From: JBBRYB01 sp038238115 | GTDB taxonomy: Bacteria > Actinomycetota > Actinomycetes > Propionibacteriales > Nocardioidaceae | Reading direction: 5' to 3' | Assembly (NCBI GenBank): GCA_038238115.1 | Contig: JBBRYB010000007.1 | Location: forward strand, 79,645 to 143,644 | Length of the DNA: 64,000 nucleotides | Part shown: positions 46,565 to 55,643 of the stretch, piece after piece | Layout: every line of letters begins with the position of its first letter | Numbering within the stretch: the first letter of the stretch is position 1 | Program-made: the position numbers and the translations under genes | Notes under the pieces: generated by a model | What the model saw: the letters and a program-made list of their open reading frames with translations, nothing else | What the model was told of the DNA's origin: nothing | Databases searched by the model: none

Positions 46565-47341
46565 CTAGGCCTTGGCGAGGGTGCCGAGGTAGAGCTCGAT
46601 CACCTTCGGGTCGTTGATCAGGTCCTTCCCGTCGGCGGTGTAGGCGTTGCGGCCCTGATCGAGCACGTAGCCCCGGTCGCAGATCTGCAGGCAACGACGC
46701 GCATTCTGCTCCACCATGACGACCGAGACGCCGGCCCGGTTGATCCGCCGAGTTTGCACGAAGACCTCGTCCTGCATGACGGGCGACAGGCCGGCCGAGG
46801 GCTCGTCGAGGAGGAGCACGGACGGCTCCATCATCAGGGCGCGCCCCATCGCCACCATCTGCCGCTCGCCGCCGGACAGCGATCCGGCCCGCTGGTGGCG
46901 TCGGTCGGCGAGGGCGGGGAAGAGAGAGGCGACGAAGTCGTACCGCTTGCGGAAGATCTTGGGCTTCTGGTAGCTCCCCATCTCGAGGTTCTCCTCGATG
47001 GTGAGCGATGGGAAGACGTTGTTGCTCTGTGGCACGAAGCCGATGCCGGACGAGACCAGCACATCGGCCCGCTGGTTGGTGACGTCCTTGCCGTTTAGCT
47101 TCACCTCGCCGGTACGGATGCGCACCAGGCCGAAGAGCGCTTTGAGCAGCGTGGACTTGCCCGCACCGTTGGGTCCGATGATGCCCACCAGCTCACCGGG
47201 CTGGCAGTACAGGTCGGTCCCGTTCAAGATGTTGACACCAGGCAGGTACCCCGCGATCAAGTTGTCGGCGCGCAGTACGGCGCCGTCGGCCGCGGCCAGA
47301 TGCGCCTCGCGCTCCGCCGGTTCCTCGGTTGCCTCAGACAT
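46565..47341 (-). CDS. livF: Branched-chain amino-acid ABC transporter ATPase LivF
   Basis: One of two ATPases driving the LivHM permease. From ATG 47341 it has 258 residues with Walker A GPNGAGKST, the ABC signature LSGGE, Walker B VLLLDEPSAGLSP and the switch His region replaced by EQN (VVMVEQNARR), as usual for LivF. An in-frame GTG at 47350 is possible, but AGAGGG spacing favours 47341. It overlaps the end of livG by eight bases and is the last gene of the - strand operon. Confidence 0.94.
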   Translation of the reverse strand: MSEATEEPAEREAHLAAADGAVLRADNLIAGYLPGVNILNGTDLYCQPGELVGIIGPNGAGKSTLLKALFGLVRIRTGEVKLNGKDVTNQRADVLVSSGIGFVPQSNNVFPSLTIEENLEMGSYQKPKIFRKRYDFVASLFPALADRRHQRAGSLSGGERQMVAMGRALMMEPSVLLLDEPSAGLSPVMQDEVFVQTRRINRAGVSVVMVEQNARRCLQICDRGYVLDQGRNAYTADGKDLINDPKVIELYLGTLAKA

Positions 47342-48275
47342 GGGCTCCACCCTCTCGCTCGGCGGCTGCAGCCTCGTGGGCTTCGGCGATGATCCTCTCC
47401 TCTTCCTCGAATCCCAGCACGGTGTCGTGGTGGGCGCCGAGGTAGGCGTCGATCACCCGTTGGTCGGCCATCACGGAGTGTGGCGGGCCTTCCGAGATGA
47501 TCCTGCCCTGCGCCATCACGATCACCCAGTCGGAGATGTCGCGCACCATGTCCATGTCGTGCTCGACGAAGAGCACGGTCATCCCGTCCTCGCGCAGCGA
47601 CTTCACGTGGCCGAGCAGGGACTGCTTCAAGGCCGGGTTGACGCCCGCCATCGGCTCGTCGAGCATCACCAGTGTCGGCTCGACCATCAGCGAACGCGCC
47701 ATCTCGAGCAGCTTGCGCTGCCCACCGGACAGCGAGCCGGCGAAGTCGTCGCGCTTGGTGTCGAGCTTGAAGCGTGCGAGCAGCGCCTCGGCCCGTCGGG
47801 TGTTGGCCTTTTCCTGTCCGCGCCAGAACGGCGAGATCATCGCCTGCACCAGGCTCTCGCCGGACTGCCCCGTGGCGCCCAGCCGCATGTTCTCCATGAC
47901 GCTGAGTCGCGAGAGCACCTTCGTGAGCTGGAACGTGCGGACCATCCCGAGCCGGGCGACCTTGTATGCCGACATGCCGTTGAGGCTCTTGCCCTCGAAT
48001 GACCAGGTGCCCTCGTCGGGCTTGTCGAACCCAGTGAGCAGGTTGAAGAACGTCGTCTTGCCGGCGCCGTTGGGCCCGATCAGCGCGGTGATCACGCCTC
48101 GCTGGACCTCGAGGTGGCCAACGTCCACGGCCGTAAGGCCACCGAACCTACGCACGATGTTGTCAGCCACGACGATGGGGTCGGGCTTGGCGGCACCGGG
48201 CTCGTGCTCGACACCGGCAAGTGCTGCCCGTGACTCGCTCGAGAGGTCCTCGCCCTTGGTGACGTCAGCGGCCAT
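47334..48275 (-). CDS. livG: Branched-chain amino-acid ABC transporter ATPase LivG
   Basis: The partner ATPase, 313 residues, with Walker A GPNGAGKTTFFNLLTGF, signature LSGGQRKLLEMARSL, Walker B VMLDEPMAGVNP and switch His in FVEHDMDMV. It has an extra acidic N-terminus of about 30 residues and a Glu/Ala-rich C-terminal tail of about 40 residues not needed for ATPase function. The start overlaps the livM end by 11 bases. Confidence 0.95.
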   Translation of the reverse strand: MAADVTKGEDLSSESRAALAGVEHEPGAAKPDPIVVADNIVRRFGGLTAVDVGHLEVQRGVITALIGPNGAGKTTFFNLLTGFDKPDEGTWSFEGKSLNGMSAYKVARLGMVRTFQLTKVLSRLSVMENMRLGATGQSGESLVQAMISPFWRGQEKANTRRAEALLARFKLDTKRDDFAGSLSGGQRKLLEMARSLMVEPTLVMLDEPMAGVNPALKQSLLGHVKSLREDGMTVLFVEHDMDMVRDISDWVIVMAQGRIISEGPPHSVMADQRVIDAYLGAHHDTVLGFEEEERIIAEAHEAAAAEREGGAHV

Positions 48276-49260
48276 CGATTGCCAACTCCCTTCGGTCTCC
48301 GAAGATACCCTGTGGTCGGAAGATCATCAGCAGCATCAGCGCCAGACCCAAGAAGATGAAGCGCATCAGGCTCGCCTGCTGGTGCGACATCATCCAGCTC
48401 GGGATGAGCGGGTTTGCGCCGAGCGTGGCGTCGCCGAAGAAGTTGTCGAGGAAGCTGATAAGGAACCAGAAGATCAGCGCGCCGACGATCGGGCCGAGCA
48501 CCCGAGCGGCACCGCCCAGCAGCAAGACGGTGTAGGCGTAGAATGTGATGTCGGTCGCGAAGTTGGTCGGCTGGATCGCCGCGGTCTGCAACCCGGACAG
48601 GAACCCGGCGAAGCCTCCGAAGACACCCCCGATCACCAGTGACTGCATCTTGTAGGAATAGACGTTCTTGCCGAGGCTGCGAACGGCGTCTTCGTCCTCG
48701 CGGATCGCCTTCAGGACGCGACCCCAAGGGCTGCGCATCAGCAGCCAGATCACCAGGCAGAAGAGGGCGACGATGGCCCACCCCACCGTCATCACCCAGA
48801 AGTCGCTCGGGCTCCACGACAGACCGCCGCCGCCCATCGAGGAGCTGTAGGGGTTGAGGTTCTGGAACGTTTTGGTGAACTGCTGAAGCCCGTCCTGCCC
48901 CCCGAAGTAGTCCCGCAGGCTGGACGAGCCGAGCACGAACCGGATGATCTCCGCACCCGCGATCGTCACGATGGCGAGGTAGTCCGCTCTCAGCCGCAGT
49001 GTCGGTATGCCGAGCAACAGCGCAAGGACGATGCTGAGCCCGATACCCACGAGCAGCCCCACCCAGAAGTTGAAACCCCACGTGGCCACACTCGAGGCCA
49101 GGCCATAGCCGGCAATGGCCATGAAGCCGGCCTGTCCGAAATTGAGCAGTCCCGTATAGCCGAAATGCACGTTGAGGCCGACCGCGGCGAGGCAGACCAC
49201 GATCGCGGAGGGGCCGAGGGCTTGCTCGAGCGCCAGACCGAGCTCGCTGCCGATATCCAT
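48265..49260 (-). CDS. livM: Branched-chain amino-acid ABC transporter permease LivM
   Basis: The 331-residue permease has about nine membrane helices and the family motifs GYTGLLNFGQAGFMAIAGYG near the N-terminus, LRLRADYLAIVTIAGAEIIR, and the ATPase-contact loop SPWGRVLKAIREDEDAVRSLG. ATG 49260 has GAGGGAGAAG upstream; the frame extends to 49299 but without conservation. It lies 19 bases after livH. Confidence 0.94.
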   Translation of the reverse strand: MDIGSELGLALEQALGPSAIVVCLAAVGLNVHFGYTGLLNFGQAGFMAIAGYGLASSVATWGFNFWVGLLVGIGLSIVLALLLGIPTLRLRADYLAIVTIAGAEIIRFVLGSSSLRDYFGGQDGLQQFTKTFQNLNPYSSSMGGGGLSWSPSDFWVMTVGWAIVALFCLVIWLLMRSPWGRVLKAIREDEDAVRSLGKNVYSYKMQSLVIGGVFGGFAGFLSGLQTAAIQPTNFATDITFYAYTVLLLGGAARVLGPIVGALIFWFLISFLDNFFGDATLGANPLIPSWMMSHQQASLMRFIFLGLALMLLMIFRPQGIFGDRRELAIDGR

Positions 49261-49279
49261 GGTTTCTTCTCCCTCTTCT

Positions 49280-50668
49280 TCAGCCGACCCGCTCGGCACG
49301 ACCGAGAAGACCTTGTGGGCGGAACAGGAGTACGACGATTAGCACGGCTAGCGCACCCGCGAACTTGAGCTCCGACGGGATGACGAGCGTTGACAACTCG
49401 ATGAACACCCCGACGACCAGGCTGCCGATGATGGCGCCCCAGATGGTACCTAGTCCGCCGAGCGTCACGGCGGCGAACACGAGCAGCAGGATCTTGAAGC
49501 CCACCTGGTAGTCGAAGCCCTGCGTCATACCGAGCAGGAAGCCTGACAGGCCGGCGAGCGCCGCGCCGCCGATCCACACGACGGAGATCACGCGGTCGAC
49601 GTTGATGCCCGACGACGAGGCGAGGGCAGGGTTGTCGGCCACCGCTCTGGTGGCCTTGCCGATCCTGGTCTTCTGCAACGCCAGTGTCACGACGACGAGG
49701 ACGAGCACAGCGAAGAGGGTGACGGCAAGGTCCTTCGGTGTGATGTCGACCGGCCCGATCGTCCAGGGCTCGACCGTGGCGTACTGCGTGTAGTTGTGGT
49801 TGTCGGCGCCGGCGAGGTACTGGTAGACGCTGCGCAGGAAGATCGACAGGCCGATGCTGACGATCATCATCGCGATGAGCCCCGTGCCGCGTCGTCGAAG
49901 GGGCCGCCAGAGGATTGAGTCCTGCGCCCAGCCGAACACCCCGGAAACGATCACCGCGAGCAGGCCCGCGACGATCACCGGGATGCCGAGACCGGCGTCG
50001 AAGCCGTAGGCGACGAGGGCGCCGAATGTGATCAGCTCGCCGTGTGCGAAGTTCGTGAGCCCGGTCGTACCGAAGATCATCGACAGGCCGAGCGACCCCA
50101 GCGCGAGGAGCGCGCTGAAGACCAGCCCGGTGACCAGAAGCTGGATCGCCTGCTCCCACACGGGTGTGGGTGGGTTGGGGTCGGGACCGATCGGAAACGT
50201 GAAGCTGATGTTTCCCTCGATGTTGATCTTCTTGGTGTTGGACACATCGGAGCGGTTCGTGAGGACCGAGCCCTGCGGCAGGGTGCTCTCGTCGATCTTC
50301 ACGGTGACGGTCGTGCCCAGGTTGTCGATCGAGCTGCCGGGAAGCCTGATGGCGAAGGTGCCGTCATCCTTGGTGGTCGCCTCACCGACGACATCGCCGT
50401 TGGCGTTCTCCACAGTGATCCTGACGCCGGCGACGGGCGTGCACGGGGTGGTGCGCGTGTCGCCGAGTTTGCCGACGATCTGGATCACGTTGTCCTTGGT
50501 GGGAAACGACGCAGCCGGGCATTGGCCCTTCTTGGGCGGCGACGGGGCGAGCACGGTCGTGCCGGTCTGGTTGTGCTCGACCGGCACCTGCGCCGATGCG
50601 GACATCGCGGGAAGTGCGAGCACTGCCCCAATCAGCAGCACGACAATACCGGTAAGGCGCACTCGCAC
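49280..50668 (-). CDS. livH: LivH-type permease with an added N-terminal secreted beta-sandwich domain
   Basis: The C-terminal 300 residues are a normal LivH permease (SLGLSMIFGTTGLTNFAHGELITFGALVAY, TRIGKATRAVADNPALASSSGI, AVTLGGLGTIWGAIIGSLVVG). Ahead of it, residues 1-27 form a signal peptide (VVLLIGAVLALPAMSASA) and residues 28-160 an extracytoplasmic domain with two cysteines (GQCPAAS, TTPCTPV) and a carboxypeptidase-regulatory-like strand pattern (VAGVRITVENANGDVVGEA, TKDDGTFAIRLPG). At 462 residues it is about 160 longer than usual LivH. GTG 50668 has AGGAG six bases upstream. The extra domain may meet the binding protein or the cell wall; this is inference. Confidence 0.9.
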   Translation of the reverse strand: MRVRLTGIVVLLIGAVLALPAMSASAQVPVEHNQTGTTVLAPSPPKKGQCPAASFPTKDNVIQIVGKLGDTRTTPCTPVAGVRITVENANGDVVGEATTKDDGTFAIRLPGSSIDNLGTTVTVKIDESTLPQGSVLTNRSDVSNTKKINIEGNISFTFPIGPDPNPPTPVWEQAIQLLVTGLVFSALLALGSLGLSMIFGTTGLTNFAHGELITFGALVAYGFDAGLGIPVIVAGLLAVIVSGVFGWAQDSILWRPLRRRGTGLIAMMIVSIGLSIFLRSVYQYLAGADNHNYTQYATVEPWTIGPVDITPKDLAVTLFAVLVLVVVTLALQKTRIGKATRAVADNPALASSSGINVDRVISVVWIGGAALAGLSGFLLGMTQGFDYQVGFKILLLVFAAVTLGGLGTIWGAIIGSLVVGVFIELSTLVIPSELKFAGALAVLIVVLLFRPQGLLGRAERVG

Positions 50669-50749
50669 GGATGACTCCTGTCACGTGTCGGCGTTGCGGT
50701 GATTCGGCGTGTAGGCAGGGATTCGACTGCCGGGACACGCGTTGGGCGG

Positions 50750-50778
50750 AGCATAGCGAGTAAAGCGGTGGTCAGCCA
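50750..50778 (-). promoter_or_regulatory. Candidate promoter of livHMGF
   Basis: On the - strand TGGCTG (50778-50773) is followed after 17 bases by TATGCT (50755-50750). The -10 is good and the -35 weak. Transcription would start near 50743, giving a leader of about 75 bases. Confidence 0.4.
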
Positions 50779-50856
50779 TCACCACGCATGCTGCAATCAA
50801 ATCGACACCGGGTGATCAGCTCGGCACCGGGCGGGCCACAACCACCTGCAGTGCCG

Positions 50857-51603
50857 TCAGCGTACAACGACGACGAGCTGGGTCAGCAGCGGTGCGACGA
50901 CCAGGGCCGGCAGCAGGTCACCCACGGGGATCAGCTTGATCTGTAACAGCCGCAGGGAAACGCCGACCAGCAGCAACCCTCCGGTAGCGGTGAGCGCTGC
51001 CAGGTGGGCGTCGGGAAGTAGCTGCCCGAGCACGGCGGCGAGCACCGTGAGTGAGCCCTGCACCACGCCGACCACGAGCGCGGAGGCGGCTACACCCCAT
51101 CCGAACGAGGATGCGAACGCGATCGACGCGAACCCGTCGAGGGTGGCCTTGAGCACGAGCTGGTCCGCGCCGTTGCCCAGACCGTCGGACAGCGAGCCGA
51201 GGATCGTCAGGGGACCGATGCAAAAGAGCAGCGACGCGGCCACGAACCCCTCGATGAAGCGGCGCTTGTCCGCCGAGTCCGCGCGGCTGGTGACAAGGTG
51301 CTGCAGCCGACCACCGAGCCCTTCGAGCCGGCTCTCGATGCGCAACAGCGAGCCGCAGATGCCACCGACCAGCATTGACCCGAGCACGATCAGGACGGGG
51401 GCGGAGTCGCCGACGGCCGCTTCGAGCTTGGCATCGACGATCGAGAAGGCGGACAACGCTGCCACGAGCAGCGTCACAAGCCCGAGCGCGGTCGTGACCA
51501 CGTCGCGGGTGTGGTGAGGCAGGCGATGGCCCAGGACGACACCGACTCCCGAGCCGACCAGAATCGTGGCCATGTTGACGACCGTGCCGAAACCGCGGAA
51601 CAC
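50857..51603 (-). CDS. DUF554 family membrane protein
   Basis: The 248-residue protein has seven or so membrane helices and the DUF554 (YdfK-like) pattern: GTVVNMATILVGSGVGVVLG at the N-terminus, FIEGFVAASLLFCIGPLTILGSLSDGL in the middle and DGFASIAFASSFGWGVAAS. It is a possible transporter of unknown substrate. GTG 51603 is preceded by AGGAGGG at good spacing. Confidence 0.88.
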   Translation of the reverse strand: MFRGFGTVVNMATILVGSGVGVVLGHRLPHHTRDVVTTALGLVTLLVAALSAFSIVDAKLEAAVGDSAPVLIVLGSMLVGGICGSLLRIESRLEGLGGRLQHLVTSRADSADKRRFIEGFVAASLLFCIGPLTILGSLSDGLGNGADQLVLKATLDGFASIAFASSFGWGVAASALVVGVVQGSLTVLAAVLGQLLPDAHLAALTATGGLLLVGVSLRLLQIKLIPVGDLLPALVVAPLLTQLVVVVR

Positions 51604-51770
51604 CTGGCTGTCCCTCCTGCCCGTGCCGGTTGCTGAGAATCACCGCCTTGCCTGGCCGCGAGACGCACGGGGCCGTAGTGTGGTCGTCGCACCGCGCCTG
51701 GAAGCCTAACGAGATGCTTCAGGTGGTGCTCACCTGACACTCGGGGGGTGACACGACCTGGAGGGGTTTC

Positions 51771-52337
51771 ATGACCCGAGGCTTGGTCCTCGTCCGAGAC
51801 GCTGTCTGCGACGACGCTGTCGCGCTGCAGTCGATCTGGCTCGACTTCACGTCAGAGTCCGTGCGTGGCGCGCAGCAGGCAGCCCCCCTGGAGCAGGTGG
51901 AGCGGTCAATCCTGCGCCTGGAGACCGATCCTTCCGAGCGGTTGCTGGTCGCTGTCATCGACGAGATGCCGGTGGGCGTGGCACACCTGCGCCGGGCGGC
52001 TGTGTCTCCGATCCACGAGGAGGACGCCGTCCATGTCGGCTACCTGCATGTGCTCAGCCGCTACCGGCGTCGCGGTATTGGCAAGCACCTGCTCGAGGCG
52101 GCGGCGGACTGGGCTGACGAGAAGGACACCCAGCACGTCGTGGCGTCCGTCGCCGCGACCGCGCGAGACGCCAACCGGTTCCTCGCCAGGCTCGGCCTCG
52201 GCCAGGTGGCCGTCGTACGCGCGTCGACAGTCGCCGGCCTCAGAGCGAAGCTCGGTGCGCCCGGCACCAAGTCGGTGACGAGCAACGTCGTGGCGGCTCG
52301 GCGTCTCATGCGCAGGTCCAGGAACGGCCCCCGCTAG
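51771..52337 (+). CDS. GNAT family N-acetyltransferase
   Basis: A 188-residue acetyltransferase with the acetyl-CoA loop in VGYLHVLSRYRRRGIGKHLLEAA and a C-terminal basic tail. The late helix (ARDANRFLARLGLGQVAVVRAST) is standard for the family. The substrate is unknown. GGAGGGG (51760-51766) precedes the ATG. The stop codon sits inside a terminator palindrome. Confidence 0.83.
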   Translation: MTRGLVLVRDAVCDDAVALQSIWLDFTSESVRGAQQAAPLEQVERSILRLETDPSERLLVAVIDEMPVGVAHLRRAAVSPIHEEDAVHVGYLHVLSRYRRRGIGKHLLEAAADWADEKDTQHVVASVAATARDANRFLARLGLGQVAVVRASTVAGLRAKLGAPGTKSVTSNVVAARRLMRRSRNGPR

Positions 52338-52345
52338 CGGGGGCC
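52326..52345. terminator. Perfect palindrome serving two convergent genes
   Basis: GGCCCCCG and CGGGGGCC pair perfectly around the loop CTAG (52334-52337). The TAG stop of the upstream acetyltransferase is in the loop. The thioesterase gene ends 18 bases downstream on the other strand, so the hairpin can terminate both. Confidence 0.75.
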
Positions 52346-52362
52346 GAACGGCAACCTGACGC

Positions 52363-52764
52363 TCAGGCCTGCTGTCGTTGCGCCACCAGCTGGCAGGTCA
52401 GGCGAGCGGTGCAGACCCGCCGCCCCCGATCGTCGGTGATGGCGATCTCGTAGCACGCCACCGTCCGACCGAGATGGATCGGCGTGGCGACCCCGGTCAC
52501 GACACCCTCTGAGACGGCGCGGTGGTGGGTGGCGTTGATGTCCACCCCGACCGCGATGCCGTGCGGACGGGCATGCAGGTTCGCCCCGATGGAGCCGAGG
52601 CTCTCCGCGAGCACGCAGGAGGCGCCCCCGTGCAACAAGCCGAACGGCTGTTGGTTTCCCTCCACCGGCATTGTGCCCACGACGCGCTGCGGCCCCGCCT
52701 CGAGGATCTCGATGCGCATGCGTTCGTGGATCGCCAACGCCATCTCGGGCCAGCTCTGCGTCAT
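52363..52764 (-). CDS. PaaI-type hotdog thioesterase
   Basis: The 133-residue protein is a hotdog-fold acyl-CoA thioesterase: MPVEGNQQPFGLLHGGASCVLAESLGSIGA carries the catalytic loop and HGG motif, and GVDINATHHR with GRTVACYEIAITDDRG follow. The acyl substrate is unknown. ATG 52764 begins just before conserved sequence; the open frame upstream is not conserved. It sits ahead of polA, a conserved actinobacterial neighbourhood. Confidence 0.87.
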   Translation of the reverse strand: MTQSWPEMALAIHERMRIEILEAGPQRVVGTMPVEGNQQPFGLLHGGASCVLAESLGSIGANLHARPHGIAVGVDINATHHRAVSEGVVTGVATPIHLGRTVACYEIAITDDRGRRVCTARLTCQLVAQRQQA

Positions 52765-52855
52765 GACACCGGCCCGCCCATGAGGCAGTCGGGGTTGGCC
52801 ATCTCGTCTCCCACTCACATGCGTCGCCGGCTCAGGAACAGTCGTCGCTCCAGAC

Positions 52856-52861
52856 TAGAGT
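52856..52861 (+). promoter_or_regulatory. -10 element of polA
   Basis: TAGAGT ends six bases before GTG 52868. The overlapping CAGACT (52851-52856) is a second possibility. No ribosome site is present, so the transcript is probably leaderless. Confidence 0.5.
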
Positions 52862-52867
52862 TCCGGT

Positions 52868-55567
52868 GTGGCCTCCACTCACCAGACCTCCGCCGGCCGC
52901 CCCGCGCGCCTGCTGCTCCTCGACGGGCACTCGCTCGCCTATCGAGCGTTCTTCGCCCTCCCTGTCGAGAACTTCTCGACGACCACGGGCCAGCCGACCA
53001 ACGCCGTCTACGGCTTCACGTCGATGCTCATCAACGTGCTGCGCGACGAGGCACCGACCCATGTCGCGGTCGCCTTCGACGTCTCGCGCGACACGTTCCG
53101 GGCCCAGGAGTACGCCGACTACAAGGCCAACCGCTCCGCGAGCCCGTCAGAGTTCAAGGGCCAGGTGTCGCTCGTGCGCGAGGTGCTCGCCGCCCTGCGC
53201 GTCACTACCGTCGAGAAGGAAGGCTTCGAGGCCGACGACGTGATCGCCACCTTGGCCACACAGGCCGAGGCTGAGGACTTCGACGTGTTGATCTGCACGG
53301 GTGACCGCGACGCATTCCAGCTCGTCAGCGACCGCGTCACCGTGCTCTACCCCCGAAGGGGCGTGTCCGACCTGGCGCGGATGACGCCCGACGCCGTGCG
53401 GGACAGGTACGGCGTCCTGCCCGGCAAGTACCCCGACCTCGCCGCCATGGTGGGGGAGAGCAGCGACAACCTCCCAGGTGTGCCAGGCGTGGGACCGAAG
53501 ACGGCGGCGAAGTGGATCGTCCAGTTCGGCTCCCTCGACGACATCGTTGCGCGGGTGGACGAGATCGGCGGCAAGGCGGGGGAGTCCTTGCGCGACCATC
53601 TCGCCGACGTGATCCGCAACCGGCGCATCAACGAGCTCGTGCGCGACCTCGACCTCCCCGTGGACGTGCACGACGTCGAACAGCAGCCCTGGGATCGCGA
53701 CGAGGTGCACCGCATCTTCGACGGTCTCGAGTTCCGGGTGCTGCGCGACCGGCTGTTCGCGACGCTGTCCGCCGACGAGCCGGAGGTCGGCCCAGCGGTC
53801 ACGATCGAGACCCAGCGGCTGGGTGAAGGGGAGGTGACCGGCTGGTTGGCCGAGCACACGTCGGATGACGCGAGGACGGGCGTCTACGTCCACGGGCAGT
53901 GGCACGGTGGCACGGGACGCGTCGATGCGGTGGCGCTCGGCACCTGTTCGGGTGTGGCCGCGTGGGCCGATGCCGCCGACATCGCAGTCGACGACGAGGT
54001 GGCGCTGGCCGACTGGCTCGCCGACTCCACCCGCCCGAAGGCGCTGCACGACGCCAAGGGTCCGATGCTCGCGTTGGCGGCCAGGGGCTGGCCGCTGTCC
54101 GGACTGGCCGCCGACACCGCCTTGTCGGCGTACCTGTCGCACCCCGACCAGCGCTCCTACGACCTTGCCGACCTCACGCTGCGCTACCTCCACCGCGAGC
54201 TCAAGTCGGACGACGCGAGCAGCGACCAGCTCAGCTTCGACCTGGACGGTGACTCGGCCGCGTCGCAGGAGTCGATGCTCAAGGCGCACGCGGTCGTCGA
54301 CCTGGCGAGCGCCCTCGACACCGAGCTCGACACCCGTGGCGGCTCGGCGCTGCTCGCCGACGTCGAGCTCCCCCTCGTCGACGTGCTGGCCGGCATGGAG
54401 CAGACCGGCATCGCTGTTGACGTGGAGCACCTGTCCTCGCTTGAGGCCCAGTTCGCGGGGCAGGTAAAGCAGGCCGCCGACGACGCCTACGCCGTGATCG
54501 GCAAGCCGATCAACCTCGGCTCTCCCAAGCAGCTGCAGGGCGTGCTGTTCGACGAGCTCGCCATGCCGAAGACCAAACGCACCAAGACCGGCTACACCAC
54601 CGATGCCGAGGCGTTGCAGACGCTTTACGACAAGACCGAGCACCCGTTTCTCCAGCACATGTTGGTCCACCGCGATGTGACACGGCTGCGCCAGACTGTC
54701 GAGGGTCTGCTCAAGACGGTCGGCGACGACGGCCGCATCCACACGACGTTCAACCAGATGATCGCGGCGACCGGGCGGCTGTCGTCGACCGAGCCCAACC
54801 TGCAGAACATCCCGATTCGGACCGAGGAGGGGCGTCGCATCCGTGAGGCGTTCGTCGTCGGCAAGGGCTTCGAGTCGCTGCTGACCGCCGACTACAGCCA
54901 AATCGAGATGCGCATCATGGCACACGTGTCCGACGACGACGGGCTGATCGCGGCGTTCCACTCCGGCGAGGACTTCCACTCGGTGATGGCTGCGCGGGTC
55001 TTCGACGTGCCGGCCGAGTCAGTGACGGTGGCCCAACGCTCGAAGATCAAGGCGATGAACTACGGCCTGGCATACGGGCTGTCCGCCTACGGGCTGGGCC
55101 TGCAGCTGAAGATCGAGCCCTCCGAAGCACGCGGGCTGATGGACGAGTACTTCGAGCGCTTCGGCGGCGTCCGCGACTACCTGCGCGGTGTCGTCGACGA
55201 GGCTCGCCGCACGGGCTTCACCGAGACCTTGCTCGGCCGCCGTCGCTACCTTCCGGACCTGACGAGCGACAACCGCCAGCGACGCGAGATGGCCGAGCGG
55301 ATGGCGCTCAACGCGCCGATCCAGGGCTCAGCAGCCGACATCATCAAGGTCGCCATGCTCAATGTCGACGCCGCGCTGAGCGCGGACCAGCTGACGTCAC
55401 GGATGTTGCTCCAAGTGCACGACGAGCTCGTCTTCGAGGTTGCCCCAGGGGAACGGACGGCCTTGGAGGCGCTCGTACGCCGGGAGATGGCCGCGGCCGC
55501 CGAGCTGGCGGTGCCACTCGAGGTCTCAGTCGGGGTGGGTCTGTCGTGGCATGAGGCCGGTCACTAG
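52868..55567 (+). CDS. polA: DNA polymerase I
   Basis: PolA fills repair gaps and removes RNA primers. The 899-residue protein has the 5'-3' exonuclease domain (LLLDGHSLAYRAFFALP, CTGDRDAFQL, GVPGVGPKTAAKWI) in the first 300 residues, a middle 3'-5' exonuclease-like domain in which the catalytic carboxylates are not evident, as in other actinomycetes, and the polymerase domain with motif A LTADYSQIEMRIMAH, the O-helix RSKIKAMNYGLAYGLSAYGL and motif C LLQVHDELVFEV. The GTG start is fixed by the -10 element. Confidence 0.96.
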   Translation: MASTHQTSAGRPARLLLLDGHSLAYRAFFALPVENFSTTTGQPTNAVYGFTSMLINVLRDEAPTHVAVAFDVSRDTFRAQEYADYKANRSASPSEFKGQVSLVREVLAALRVTTVEKEGFEADDVIATLATQAEAEDFDVLICTGDRDAFQLVSDRVTVLYPRRGVSDLARMTPDAVRDRYGVLPGKYPDLAAMVGESSDNLPGVPGVGPKTAAKWIVQFGSLDDIVARVDEIGGKAGESLRDHLADVIRNRRINELVRDLDLPVDVHDVEQQPWDRDEVHRIFDGLEFRVLRDRLFATLSADEPEVGPAVTIETQRLGEGEVTGWLAEHTSDDARTGVYVHGQWHGGTGRVDAVALGTCSGVAAWADAADIAVDDEVALADWLADSTRPKALHDAKGPMLALAARGWPLSGLAADTALSAYLSHPDQRSYDLADLTLRYLHRELKSDDASSDQLSFDLDGDSAASQESMLKAHAVVDLASALDTELDTRGGSALLADVELPLVDVLAGMEQTGIAVDVEHLSSLEAQFAGQVKQAADDAYAVIGKPINLGSPKQLQGVLFDELAMPKTKRTKTGYTTDAEALQTLYDKTEHPFLQHMLVHRDVTRLRQTVEGLLKTVGDDGRIHTTFNQMIAATGRLSSTEPNLQNIPIRTEEGRRIREAFVVGKGFESLLTADYSQIEMRIMAHVSDDDGLIAAFHSGEDFHSVMAARVFDVPAESVTVAQRSKIKAMNYGLAYGLSAYGLGLQLKIEPSEARGLMDEYFERFGGVRDYLRGVVDEARRTGFTETLLGRRRYLPDLTSDNRQRREMAERMALNAPIQGSAADIIKVAMLNVDAALSADQLTSRMLLQVHDELVFEVAPGERTALEALVRREMAAAAELAVPLEVSVGVGLSWHEAGH

Positions 55568-55643
55568 CCCCGACCGACCATGCCGGCAGCGGCGCCGACC
55601 AACCGGGTCGGCGTCCGATCCGCAAGCCCGCCACAGGCGCAAG

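Noticed and set aside
53147..54979. A 610-codon open frame on the - strand
   Set aside because: It mirrors polA, and the peptide is a His/Val/Gly-rich shadow with no motifs.
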